Positions 1 to 10,331 of a DNA stretch of 22,500 nt are shown here, in pieces. The DNA comes from Mesostigma viride (Eukaryota > Streptophyta > Mesostigmatophyceae > Mesostigmatales > Mesostigmataceae), in contig RPFO01001186.1 of NCBI GenBank assembly GCA_009746045.1, positions 1-22,500 on the forward strand, given 5' to 3'. Position 1 is the stretch's first letter. Each line of letters opens with the position of its first letter. Under the pieces are notes generated by a model that saw only the letters and a list, made by a program, of their open reading frames with translations, was not told the DNA's origin and ran no database searches. Position numbers and translations under genes: made by a program.

Positions 1-172
1 GGTACCACCATTCCGTTTGGCAGCTTGGCCCAGTTTTGCTACCGGCTGGCAACACGTTTCAGTGAATTTGGGCCCAGATTTAAATGCAAACGTGCGGTTT
101 GAGGCAGGGAGACCAACATGCGGACGATAGGAATTATAGCACCGGCGGGCTTCAAAGTGCCGGACGGCAGGC
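1..172. repeat. Divergent edge copy of the satellite
   Basis: The first unit is 172 bp and differs from the consensus mainly by one- or two-base length changes in short homopolymers, for example CCAGTTTTGC for CCAGTTTGC, CACGTTTC for CACGTTTTC and TGCAAACG for TGCAACG. Such differences look like uncorrected read error at a contig edge more than ordinary point divergence, though a genuinely diverged terminal unit cannot be excluded. Confidence 0.75.
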
Positions 173-3100
173 GGTACCACCATTCCGTGGCAGCTTGGCC
201 CAGTTTGCTACCGGCTGGCACACGTTTTCAGTGAATTTTGGGCTCCAGATTTAAATGCAACGTGCGGTTTGAGGCAGGGGAAAACATGCGTGGACGATAG
301 GAATTATAGCACCGGCGGGCTTCAAAGTGCCGGACGGCAGGCGGTACCACCATTCCGTGGCAGCTTGGCCCAGTTTGCTACCGGCTGGCACACGTTTTCA
401 GTGAATTTTGGGCTCCAGATTTAAATGCAACGTGCGGTTTGAGGCAGGGGAAAACATGCGTGGACGATAGGAATTATAGCACCGGCGGGCTTCAAAGTGC
501 CGGACGGCAGGCGGTACCACCATTCCGTGGCAGCTTGGCCCAGTTTGCTACCGGCTGGCACACGTTTTCAGTGAATTTTGGGCTCCAGATTTAAATGCAA
601 CGTGCGGTTTGAGGCAGGGGAAAACATGCGTGGACGATAGGAATTATAGCACCGGCGGGCTTCAAAGTGCCGGACGGCAGGCGGTACCACCATTCCGTGG
701 CAGCTTGGCCCAGTTTGCTACCGGCTGGCACACGTTTTCAGTGAATTTTGGGCTCCAGATTTAAATGCAACGTGCGGTTTGAGGCAGGGGAAAACATGCG
801 TGGACGATAGGAATTATAGCACCGGCGGGCTTCAAAGTGCCGGACGGCAGGCGGTACCACCATTCCGTGGCAGCTTGGCCCAGTTTGCTACCGGCTGGCA
901 CACGTTTTCAGTGAATTTTGGGCTCCAGATTTAAATGCAACGTGCGGTTTGAGGCAGGGGAAAACATGCGTGGACGATAGGAATTATAGCACCGGCGGGC
1001 TTCAAAGTGCCGGACGGCAGGCGGTACCACCATTCCGTGGCAGCTTGGCCCAGTTTGCTACCGGCTGGCACACGTTTTCAGTGAATTTTGGGCTCCAGAT
1101 TTAAATGCAACGTGCGGTTTGAGGCAGGGGAAAACATGCGTGGACGATAGGAATTATAGCACCGGCGGGCTTCAAAGTGCCGGACGGCAGGCGGTACCAC
1201 CATTCCGTGGCAGCTTGGCCCAGTTTGCTACCGGCTGGCACACGTTTTCAGTGAATTTTGGGCTCCAGATTTAAATGCAACGTGCGGTTTGAGGCAGGGG
1301 AAAACATGCGTGGACGATAGGAATTATAGCACCGGCGGGCTTCAAAGTGCCGGACGGCAGGCGGTACCACCATTCCGTGGCAGCTTGGCCCAGTTTGCTA
1401 CCGGCTGGCACACGTTTTCAGTGAATTTTGGGCTCCAGATTTAAATGCAACGTGCGGTTTGAGGCAGGGGAAAACATGCGTGGACGATAGGAATTATAGC
1501 ACCGGCGGGCTTCAAAGTGCCGGACGGCAGGCGGTACCACCATTCCGTGGCAGCTTGGCCCAGTTTGCTACCGGCTGGCACACGTTTTCAGTGAATTTTG
1601 GGCTCCAGATTTAAATGCAACGTGCGGTTTGAGGCAGGGGAAAACATGCGTGGACGATAGGAATTATAGCACCGGCGGGCTTCAAAGTGCCGGACGGCAG
1701 GCGGTACCACCATTCCGTGGCAGCTTGGCCCAGTTTGCTACCGGCTGGCACACGTTTTCAGTGAATTTTGGGCTCCAGATTTAAATGCAACGTGCGGTTT
1801 GAGGCAGGGGAAAACATGCGTGGACGATAGGAATTATAGCACCGGCGGGCTTCAAAGTGCCGGACGGCAGGCGGTACCACCATTCCGTGGCAGCTTGGCC
1901 CAGTTTGCTACCGGCTGGCACACGTTTTCAGTGAATTTTGGGCTCCAGATTTAAATGCAACGTGCGGTTTGAGGCAGGGGAAAACATGCGTGGACGATAG
2001 GAATTATAGCACCGGCGGGCTTCAAAGTGCCGGACGGCAGGCGGTACCACCATTCCGTGGCAGCTTGGCCCAGTTTGCTACCGGCTGGCACACGTTTTCA
2101 GTGAATTTTGGGCTCCAGATTTAAATGCAACGTGCGGTTTGAGGCAGGGGAAAACATGCGTGGACGATAGGAATTATAGCACCGGCGGGCTTCAAAGTGC
2201 CGGACGGCAGGCGGTACCACCATTCCGTGGCAGCTTGGCCCAGTTTGCTACCGGCTGGCACACGTTTTCAGTGAATTTTGGGCTCCAGATTTAAATGCAA
2301 CGTGCGGTTTGAGGCAGGGGAAAACATGCGTGGACGATAGGAATTATAGCACCGGCGGGCTTCAAAGTGCCGGACGGCAGGCGGTACCACCATTCCGTGG
2401 CAGCTTGGCCCAGTTTGCTACCGGCTGGCACACGTTTTCAGTGAATTTTGGGCTCCAGATTTAAATGCAACGTGCGGTTTGAGGCAGGGGAAAACATGCG
2501 TGGACGATAGGAATTATAGCACCGGCGGGCTTCAAAGTGCCGGACGGCAGGCGGTACCACCATTCCGTGGCAGCTTGGCCCAGTTTGCTACCGGCTGGCA
2601 CACGTTTTCAGTGAATTTTGGGCTCCAGATTTAAATGCAACGTGCGGTTTGAGGCAGGGGAAAACATGCGTGGACGATAGGAATTATAGCACCGGCGGGC
2701 TTCAAAGTGCCGGACGGCAGGCGGTACCACCATTCCGTGGCAGCTTGGCCCAGTTTGCTACCGGCTGGCACACGTTTTCAGTGAATTTTGGGCTCCAGAT
2801 TTAAATGCAACGTGCGGTTTGAGGCAGGGGAAAACATGCGTGGACGATAGGAATTATAGCACCGGCGGGCTTCAAAGTGCCGGACGGCAGGCGGTACCAC
2901 CATTCCGTGGCAGCTTGGCCCAGTTTGCTACCGGCTGGCACACGTTTTCAGTGAATTTTGGGCTCCAGATTTAAATGCAACGTGCGGTTTGAGGCAGGGG
3001 AAAACATGCGTGGACGATAGGAATTATAGCACCGGCGGGCTTCAAAGTGCCGGACGGCAGGCGGTACCACCATTCCGTGGCAGCTTGGCCCAGTTTGCTA

Positions 3101-5612
3101 CCGGCTGGCACACGTTTTCAGTGAATTTTGGGCTCCAGATTTAAATGCAACGTGCGGTTTGAGGCAGGGGAAAACATGCGTGGACGATAGGAATTATAGC
3201 ACCGGCGGGCTTCAAAGTGCCGGACGGCAGGCGGTACCACCATTCCGTGGCAGCTTGGCCCAGTTTGCTACCGGCTGGCACACGTTTTCAGTGAATTTTG
3301 GGCTCCAGATTTAAATGCAACGTGCGGTTTGAGGCAGGGGAAAACATGCGTGGACGATAGGAATTATAGCACCGGCGGGCTTCAAAGTGCCGGACGGCAG
3401 GCGGTACCACCATTCCGTGGCAGCTTGGCCCAGTTTGCTACCGGCTGGCACACGTTTTCAGTGAATTTTGGGCTCCAGATTTAAATGCAACGTGCGGTTT
3501 GAGGCAGGGGAAAACATGCGTGGACGATAGGAATTATAGCACCGGCGGGCTTCAAAGTGCCGGACGGCAGGCGGTACCACCATTCCGTGGCAGCTTGGCC
3601 CAGTTTGCTACCGGCTGGCACACGTTTTCAGTGAATTTTGGGCTCCAGATTTAAATGCAACGTGCGGTTTGAGGCAGGGGAAAACATGCGTGGACGATAG
3701 GAATTATAGCACCGGCGGGCTTCAAAGTGCCGGACGGCAGGCGGTACCACCATTCCGTGGCAGCTTGGCCCAGTTTGCTACCGGCTGGCACACGTTTTCA
3801 GTGAATTTTGGGCTCCAGATTTAAATGCAACGTGCGGTTTGAGGCAGGGGAAAACATGCGTGGACGATAGGAATTATAGCACCGGCGGGCTTCAAAGTGC
3901 CGGACGGCAGGCGGTACCACCATTCCGTGGCAGCTTGGCCCAGTTTGCTACCGGCTGGCACACGTTTTCAGTGAATTTTGGGCTCCAGATTTAAATGCAA
4001 CGTGCGGTTTGAGGCAGGGGAAAACATGCGTGGACGATAGGAATTATAGCACCGGCGGGCTTCAAAGTGCCGGACGGCAGGCGGTACCACCATTCCGTGG
4101 CAGCTTGGCCCAGTTTGCTACCGGCTGGCACACGTTTTCAGTGAATTTTGGGCTCCAGATTTAAATGCAACGTGCGGTTTGAGGCAGGGGAAAACATGCG
4201 TGGACGATAGGAATTATAGCACCGGCGGGCTTCAAAGTGCCGGACGGCAGGCGGTACCACCATTCCGTGGCAGCTTGGCCCAGTTTGCTACCGGCTGGCA
4301 CACGTTTTCAGTGAATTTTGGGCTCCAGATTTAAATGCAACGTGCGGTTTGAGGCAGGGGAAAACATGCGTGGACGATAGGAATTATAGCACCGGCGGGC
4401 TTCAAAGTGCCGGACGGCAGGCGGTACCACCATTCCGTGGCAGCTTGGCCCAGTTTGCTACCGGCTGGCACACGTTTTCAGTGAATTTTGGGCTCCAGAT
4501 TTAAATGCAACGTGCGGTTTGAGGCAGGGGAAAACATGCGTGGACGATAGGAATTATAGCACCGGCGGGCTTCAAAGTGCCGGACGGCAGGCGGTACCAC
4601 CATTCCGTGGCAGCTTGGCCCAGTTTGCTACCGGCTGGCACACGTTTTCAGTGAATTTTGGGCTCCAGATTTAAATGCAACGTGCGGTTTGAGGCAGGGG
4701 AAAACATGCGTGGACGATAGGAATTATAGCACCGGCGGGCTTCAAAGTGCCGGACGGCAGGCGGTACCACCATTCCGTGGCAGCTTGGCCCAGTTTGCTA
4801 CCGGCTGGCACACGTTTTCAGTGAATTTTGGGCTCCAGATTTAAATGCAACGTGCGGTTTGAGGCAGGGGAAAACATGCGTGGACGATAGGAATTATAGC
4901 ACCGGCGGGCTTCAAAGTGCCGGACGGCAGGCGGTACCACCATTCCGTGGCAGCTTGGCCCAGTTTGCTACCGGCTGGCACACGTTTTCAGTGAATTTTG
5001 GGCTCCAGATTTAAATGCAACGTGCGGTTTGAGGCAGGGGAAAACATGCGTGGACGATAGGAATTATAGCACCGGCGGGCTTCAAAGTGCCGGACGGCAG
5101 GCGGTACCACCATTCCGTGGCAGCTTGGCCCAGTTTGCTACCGGCTGGCACACGTTTTCAGTGAATTTTGGGCTCCAGATTTAAATGCAACGTGCGGTTT
5201 GAGGCAGGGGAAAACATGCGTGGACGATAGGAATTATAGCACCGGCGGGCTTCAAAGTGCCGGACGGCAGGCGGTACCACCATTCCGTGGCAGCTTGGCC
5301 CAGTTTGCTACCGGCTGGCACACGTTTTCAGTGAATTTTGGGCTCCAGATTTAAATGCAACGTGCGGTTTGAGGCAGGGGAAAACATGCGTGGACGATAG
5401 GAATTATAGCACCGGCGGGCTTCAAAGTGCCGGACGGCAGGCGGTACCACCATTCCGTGGCAGCTTGGCCCAGTTTGCTACCGGCTGGCACACGTTTTCA
5501 GTGAATTTTGGGCTCCAGATTTAAATGCAACGTGCGGTTTGAGGCAGGGGAAAACATGCGTGGACGATAGGAATTATAGCACCGGCGGGCTTCAAAGTGC
5601 CGGACGGCAGGC
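1..5612. repeat. 170-bp satellite array, 33 units
   Basis: Units begin with a KpnI-type GGTACC at 173, 343, 513 and so on every 170 bp up to 5443. That gives 32 full units identical by eye, plus one divergent unit at 1-172. The unit holds an ATTTAAAT palindrome and a TGCCG/CGGCA inverted pair near its end. The period is not a multiple of three, so no reading frame stays open across units and the array is non-coding. The size is close to a nucleosomal repeat and to many centromeric satellites, which is a resemblance only. It starts at the window edge, so the true length is unknown. Near-zero divergence means recent expansion, strong homogenisation, or assembly copying of one consensus. Confidence 0.97.
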
Positions 5613-5632
5613 GGTACCGCGACCGCAGCGCG

Positions 5633-5683
5633 TTGGGGGGCTGCCGCCCCCCAAACCCCCCGCGTGGGGGGCTCCGCCCCCCA
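5633..5683. promoter_or_regulatory. Two GC hairpins at the retroelement 5' end
   Basis: Two consecutive G/C palindromes lie between the satellite and the first ATG. One has 9-bp arms (TTGGGGGGC, 4-base loop, GCCCCCCAA; 5633-5654). The other has 8-bp arms (TGGGGGGC, 3-base loop, GCCCCCCA; 5665-5683). A/C-rich spacers with further C runs follow each. In RNA they would form very stable stem-loops in a 5' leader of about 120 nt. They could mark the element 5' end, act in translation or template switching, or be an unrelated GC-rich repeat; function is not shown. Confidence 0.5.
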
Positions 5684-5879
5684 CACCCCCCGCCCCCCCC
5701 CTCGGTGGCTGCCACGCCTGCCCTGATTGTTCATGGACGACCCACGACCCCCTTCGCCCAACGGCTCCCCCGCTCCCCGGTTGGCGCCTCGGCGGTCCTC
5801 TCGGCTTGCGGCCCTTCTTGCGGAGGTGGGCGACCCGGCTGCGGGGGGCTCGGGCGCCCCGGTCTCCCCCTCCTTGGTC

Positions 5880-6014
5880 TGCGAGGTCTGCCGGAGCGGG
5901 CACCGCGGGCACCACATGTTAGTTTGTGATGCTTGCAATTCCGGGTGGCACTTGCAGTGTCTTACTCCCCGGCTCTACCGGGTCCCGCCGGGCTCCTGGA
6001 CGTGCCCGCGCTGT
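5880..6014 (+). other. PHD finger (C4HC3)
   Basis: The order is C-x2-C-x11-C-x2-C-x4-H-x2-C, then C-x2-C, with the Trp two residues before the last cysteine pair (GSWTCPRC) as expected of PHD fingers. All eight zinc ligands are present. PHD fingers usually bind histone H3 tails, and PHD domains have been described in ORF1 of CR1-type non-LTR elements. Here it sits in a presumed single ORF with a restriction-like endonuclease. Histone binding is family knowledge, not shown here. Confidence 0.9.
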
Positions 6015-7171
6015 CCCCCCGGCGGGCCCCCGGGCTGCCCTCCCCGCTGGGTGCTCCGGCCCCCTGCCCCGTGTGCCCCCCTGCCGAGGCCCTCGGGGCG
6101 GGCCGTGGCCTGCCCGATGGGGCCGCCGTTGCTCGGGCCCTGGCGCCCTCGGCCCCGGGGCCCCACCCGTCGCCTGGCCCCGCCGACGGGGGCGCGGCGC
6201 TGTCGCCTGGGCTGAGCCCGGCCGACCCCCGGCGGGCCTGGCGACCCCGGCGCCCGCCCCCGGCCCCTCGCTCCCCGACGCTCTGGCCTCCCTTCCCCCG
6301 GCCGCGGTTGGCCACCCAGCCGCCACCCCCGTCCTTGCCGCGTGGGACGGCGGCCCCCGGGCCCACGCGTTCACCTCGTGGCCGCCCTCGCACATTGTCG
6401 GCGTGGTGGGCCGCGCCACCTTTTCTTGGGCGTACTGCCCTTTGTTGCTGGACGCGGTCGGGCTCCAGGCCGCCTTCCCCTCGCTCCCTAGGCCCCCGGC
6501 CTTCCTGGCCCTAGTTGCGCAGGTGCGGGCGACATTTCTTTCCGCCGCCCCCCGGTGACGGCCTCGACTCTTTGGGGGTATGTCTTGGAAGGATATCACG
6601 CCGGCTGCCGGCTGCCGTGGCATCTCCCGGCCGCCCGGCAGGAAGAGCTGCTTTCCCTGGACGAGCGGGTGGGTCAGGCGGTGGTCGAGTTCGTCACGGC
6701 GGTGGCTCGAGACGCACAGGTCTCGGTGCGGGCGGCCTACCTCGCGGGCGGCGCCGACCTGGGCCTCATGTCCCCGCGGCAGCTTCGCCTCTTCTTGGAC
6801 GCCCAGGCCCCGCCTCCCGGCCCGGTTGCCAGTGGGGGCTTTCTCATCACCTCCCTCAGCCTGGCGCAGGCCGCCATGCTGCGTGTGGAGTTCGGGGCCC
6901 CCATCGCGGTTCAGGGCGGCCAGGCCATCTTGGTGGACTCGGCCGGGCGCGCCCAGCCCCTAACCGCGGGGACGCCTGTTTCTGCCTTCCTCCACGACAT
7001 CCTGGAGTTGGCAGGCATCCCGCACGAATGGCACCCCGCGGCTGACCAACCGGTCGGCATCCTCTCGCGCGCCCAGATTGCCGCTCTCCCGGGTTGCTGG
7101 GAGGCCGGCTGGGACCCGCCCCCCCTCATGTCCGGTCCCTTCTGGAGGGGGACGACCCCGAGTCGGGCTCC

Positions 7172-7300
7172 TGTGCCATCTGCCTTGAGCCCTTCCGGCC
7201 GGGGGATGGCTTGTGTCGCCTGCCCGCGTGCGGCCACACATTCCATCAAGCGTGCATCGCGCGCAGCTTGCTCCACTCCGTGCCGCGCTGCCCGTTGTGC
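7172..7300 (+). other. RING-H2 finger
   Basis: The motif CAICLEPF, then LPACGHTFHQACI, then CPLCR gives C-x2-C-x15-C-x1-H-x2-H-x2-C-x11-C-x2-C, a textbook RING-H2. This family usually acts as E3 ubiquitin ligases by recruiting an E2 enzyme. All eight ligands are present. It lies between the PHD and C2H2 fingers of the retrotransposon polyprotein, so a ubiquitin-ligase role within a retroelement is possible but unproven. Confidence 0.88.
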
Positions 7301-7690
7301 CGGGCTGTTGTGCCGCCCCCTGGGACTGCGCTTCCTCTCGGCCCGCCCCCGGTCTCGCTGGGTCCCCTGCCGGGTCCCCACCGGGCCCCGGGGCCAGCTG
7401 CCTCCCCGACCCCTCGGCCTCCGCCCCCGGCCTCGTTGCCGGGGCCTGGGGTGGTCGCGGGCGCGCTGGCGAGTCCCCCTGGGAGGGGCGCCGGCGTTCT
7501 CGATCCCCCTCCGCTGGGGGTCTCCCCGGTGGGCACTGCCTCCTCCGTGGCCCCGGCGGGCCTGCCGGGCGCTGGTCGGGTCGTGGTGCGCGCGCCTGCC
7601 GGCCCGGCTGGGGAGACGCCGCAGGCCCCACGTCCTGCCTTTGCTGGCGCCGCTCCCCGCCACTCAGCGCCCGCCGACGGCCTTCACCGG

Positions 7691-7888
7691 TGTGCCGTGC
7701 TGCTTCCCACGGGGTCCCCGTGTGCGGGTGTGTTCCACAACCGTAACCTCCTCTGCCAGCACCTTCGCGCTGTGCACCCCGATCTCGGCGCGGCGGATCT
7801 GCAGGCCATGAGCTGTTACCGGTGCCCGGAAGCTCACTGCCAGCGGGTGTACTCCATTCACGGGCGCGCTCAGCACGCGCGCGCCTGT
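7691..7888 (+). other. Pair of C2H2-type zinc fingers
   Basis: The first finger has C, then GSPC, a Phe and Leu in the usual hydrophobic positions, and HLRAVH as the histidine pair. The second follows as YRCPEAHC with a QHARAC ending, giving a C2HC variant. N-terminal C2H2 fingers in R2-group elements contact target DNA, so these are candidates for target recognition. Both fingers share one frame with the RING finger. Confidence 0.7.
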
Positions 7889-8562
7889 GTTGCTCAACGG
7901 CCCCTCAACCGGCCAGCAGTCCCGGCCCCCTCCCCCCTCCCGCCTCGGCTCCCACCGGCTCCCAGCCCCCGCCGCCCGACTACTCGGCCAGTTGGCGTTG
8001 GCTTGACACGGTTCCCTGGGATGCATGCGCCATCAACCCGACGTCTACCCTGACCGACCTCCCCCACCGCGCGCGTAGCCTTTTCGCGCAATGTGCAATC
8101 GTTTCTCTCCGGCGCATGCACGCCGCTCCGGACGACCCGCTGGGCTTTAAACTGCACATGGTGACCCCCCGCCTGCTCCTCACCCCTCTCGGGCGTGGTG
8201 TGCGCGGCCTCCAGGGTGCGGTTATTGCCCGTTGCCGACGCTTTCTGCAGGGGGACTGGGAGGGGCTGTTTGGCGTGCCGCCCCCGCGCACGGCCCGGCT
8301 GTCGGGGGAGGTCAACTTCGAGCGGGTGGCCGCCGACGTCATCCGCCTCGTCCGCGAGGGGCAGCTCAGCCGGGCCATGACCCGCTTGGAAATGGCCAAG
8401 CTCGCCCCCGCCAATGCGGCTACCCTGGCGGCCTTGGAGGCTCTTCACCCTGCGGAGCCCGGATTCCAGCTGCCCGTGCCGGACCCCCTGCCGGCCCCCC
8501 TCCGGCTGGACCGCGACTGCTTCCTGGAGGTGATGCGTGAGGTCCCGCGGGCTTCCTCTACT

Positions 8563-8602
8563 GTCTAATCACCAAGAAAATGTCCTCATATGAGGACATT
8601 TT
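8563..8602. repeat. Left TIR of nested element with 26-bp palindrome
   Basis: The terminal GTC is followed, after ACCAAG, by a perfect 26-bp palindrome at 8577-8602 centred on CATATG. It shares the 9-bp arms ATGTCCTCA/TGAGGACAT with the right terminus. The in-frame TAA at 8566-8568 ends the upstream retrotransposon ORF. Confidence 0.8.
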
Positions 8603-9435
8603 TAAGCATGGATACCATTTGTAATAACTCACATATTTCAACATCTCCATGGGTACGGCATGGAACCATGTTCATTTATGATATGTTCAAGAGTAGCAAT
8701 GCTTAACATCCATGAAATATGCTCATTGTATAATGGTTTACGATTTATGAATGCAGGGGGGTCGCTACGCGAGTGACCAACAAGCACTCAAGTCAACAAT
8801 ATGCCCAGAAAGAAGGCAGGGCCAGGTCATGGCTGGTCCTGAAAATGCACCCAAGGTGCCCACAACATGTCTACGTTACACCCTCGCTATCCTAGACCCT
8901 GCAGCCTGCCGGGGGGGGGCACAAAATGTAACTGGCAGCCAGGGACCATGGTGCAGGCCAAATAGCATGTGTAAAGCTAGCTCAAAGCTAGCCCAGTCCA
9001 AAGAATGAAATAAGAAGCAAATACTTGCCAAGGTTAGGTCCATGATCGTTATTGGAGGCTTGGCTGCCACCACGGTGCTCGACAATGATGCTGAAGCCTT
9101 CAATTATATATGAAGCAGATACTGCAAAGAGGCACAAATAGCAATACAAGCACAATGTAAGCATGACAAGCTCAAGTTTCCAAGCCAGTCTAGCTCACTT
9201 GGACATGAGGTTAAGCGTTAGAAACATATGGGCAACATCCCAGCAAGCCTTGAAAAAGTTTTCAGCAACAAGGCAGTATATGTGTTAAATCAAACTACCA
9301 CATTGCAACTAAGCACAGTGACTTCTACTTGCTGCTGTTTTGACGACGCAAGGCCGTTTACCTTTTCAGTGACACCACGGGAAAAAAAAGCATTACCCAG
9401 CAAACTTCCTTTAAGTTCCCCGGACATAGGCGTAA

Positions 9436-9975
9436 TCACAACCACGACGTTGGGCATTGAAAAGAACCGGAATTATTAAGTCTGCGGGAGTTATAAGCTA
9501 CGATACTCTTGACACGCTTGTTTAGAACGATGCGGTTGCGGATGACATCCGGAACCTTGTTCTTGACGTGCGCCCAGGCCGCCAGCTGCGCGGGACAGCT
9601 CAAGAAATATATATTAAAGGACGGTGACGCCCGGGAAGCACCCAGCCTGGCGGCAAAAGTAAAATATGGCTCGCGCTCGCCGTGGTTTTCGCCAGGCGTG
9701 ACTGCGATATCACGACGAAAAAATGGAGACTCTTTGACCCATCTAACTGCCCAGGTCCCTCTGTTGCCCGGGTCGCCCATTAACCCAGAAGCGTACCATA
9801 ACCCATACTCGCGATATCCGCAGCTACTGGGCGGAAAAAGAAACTGTAAAACCGAACTGCATACTGACCTATCATGCCATCTACGTAGCTTCCAGATTTT
9901 CTTCAACGATGCCAAAATCCGTTCATGAACAATATTTTCGACATATACAAAGCAACTGCACGTCAAAAGCAGCAT
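9436..9975 (-). CDS. Hypothetical ORF inside the nested element
   Basis: A 179-codon open frame in the otherwise stop-rich interior of the nested element. It has no recognised motif, no DDE-like spacing and no helix-turn-helix that I can see. An overlapping 139-codon frame is open on the other strand (9509-9928), so openness alone is weak evidence. It could be a captured host exon or the remains of a transposase, or it could be chance. Reported only because it is the longest open frame in the insertion. Confidence 0.15.
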   Translation of the reverse strand: MLLLTCSCFVYVENIVHERILASLKKIWKLRRWHDRSVCSSVLQFLFPPSSCGYREYGLWYASGLMGDPGNRGTWAVRWVKESPFFRRDIAVTPGENHGEREPYFTFAARLGASRASPSFNIYFLSCPAQLAAWAHVKNKVPDVIRNRIVLNKRVKSIVAYNSRRLNNSGSFQCPTSWL

Positions 9976-10211
9976 CTTCGAAACGACTAGATGATGATCT
10001 AAAGTTCTGTCTTCATTCGGGGCAAAATAATGGCCTATAACGTTCAGGCAAGCCTCAGAACTGGAACGACCCCATAGCCGTCACTCGACAAAATACTCGA
10101 TTACATTGCAACGTTCTTGCTGTAGTAGGTACTTTTCCTCGCCTCATATTTTCCAGGTACGGTCGGCCCCTGTCGACCCCGGGGGCTTGGCGCGCTCAGT
10201 ACCTATCCCAG

Positions 10212-10224
10212 TTTCGCGCCAAAA
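10212..10224. promoter_or_regulatory. E2F-like site 1
   Basis: TTTCGCGCCAAAA matches the E2F/DP consensus TTTSSCGC read from either strand. It lies in a non-coding part of the nested element, 38 bp from a second site. Confidence 0.4.
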
Positions 10225-10249
10225 CCCACCAGGGATCCTCAGGACCAAC

Positions 10250-10262
10250 TTTGGCGCCAAAA
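10250..10262. promoter_or_regulatory. E2F-like site 2
   Basis: TTTGGCGCCAAAA is a near-perfect palindromic E2F consensus, about 70 bp inside the right end of the nested element. It could be cell-cycle promoter sequence carried by the transposon; binding is not shown. Confidence 0.4.
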
Positions 10263-10290
10263 CCGCCCCCCTGACCCCCCCCGTCTCAAA

Positions 10291-10331
10291 CGAGGACTAT
10301 GTCCTCAAATGAGGACATTTGGTTTTTGGAC
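10291..10331. repeat. Right TIR of nested element
   Basis: The 20-bp imperfect palindrome at 10299-10318 has the same arms as the left end, with centre AA instead of TA. An additional GAGGAC-TAT-GTCCTC hairpin (10292-10306) overlaps it, so three alternating GAGGAC/GTCCTC blocks occur in a row. The element ends in GGTTTTTGGAC at 10331. Confidence 0.78.

Larger units (their letters stand above)
5733..8562 (+). pseudogene. Retrotransposon polyprotein, zinc-finger N-terminal part
   Basis: The ATG at 5733 opens a basic, Pro/Ala-rich protein. A canonical C4HC3 PHD finger comes first (5880-6014). After a frame change, a conserved-looking block follows (about 6370-7110, with WGYVLEGYHAGCRLPWHLP). 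Next come a RING-H2 finger (7172-7300), a low-complexity Pro/Ala linker, two C2H2-like fingers (7691-7888) and the pre-RT domain (about 7975-8562). Frame changes fall near 6015-6031, 6548-6553, 7119-7125 and 7926-7937, each at a run of five to seven C. Reading stops at TAA 8566, inside the nested transposon. The fingers could bind target DNA or chromatin; that role is inferred. Classed as broken, but it may be intact if the C-run lengths are wrong. Confidence 0.75.
8563..10331. mobile_element. Nested DNA transposon-like insertion, 1,769 bp
   Basis: An AT-richer block splits the retrotransposon ORF. Its ends are inverted: GTCTAATCACC at the left, and GTCCAAAAACC when the right end is reverse-complemented. 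Each is followed by the same palindrome with arms ATGTCCTCA/TGAGGACAT. ACT flanks both sides (8560-8562 and 10332-10334), a 3-bp target-site duplication. Removing the element plus one ACT gives an in-frame junction reading ASST-TGPSGWRYEHL, matching the expected approach to the RT. No convincing transposase is visible, so it is probably non-autonomous. The superfamily is unassigned: a 3-bp duplication fits PIF/Harbinger or CACTA, but the termini match neither clearly. Confidence 0.8.

Noticed and set aside
39-221. Open frame in the satellite, minus strand
   Set aside because: It exists only because of the indels in the edge unit. The period of 170 breaks every frame in the other units.
1-5612. 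CRISPR-like array
   Set aside because: Units are contiguous with no unique spacers, and the host is eukaryotic.
5498-5938. Minus-strand open frame across the satellite/retrotransposon junction
   Set aside because: Shadow of GC-rich DNA spanning two unrelated sequences; no motif.
8563-10331. Spliceosomal intron in the retrotransposon
   Set aside because: It begins with GT but has no AG at the right end, while inverted ends and a duplicated ACT explain it better.
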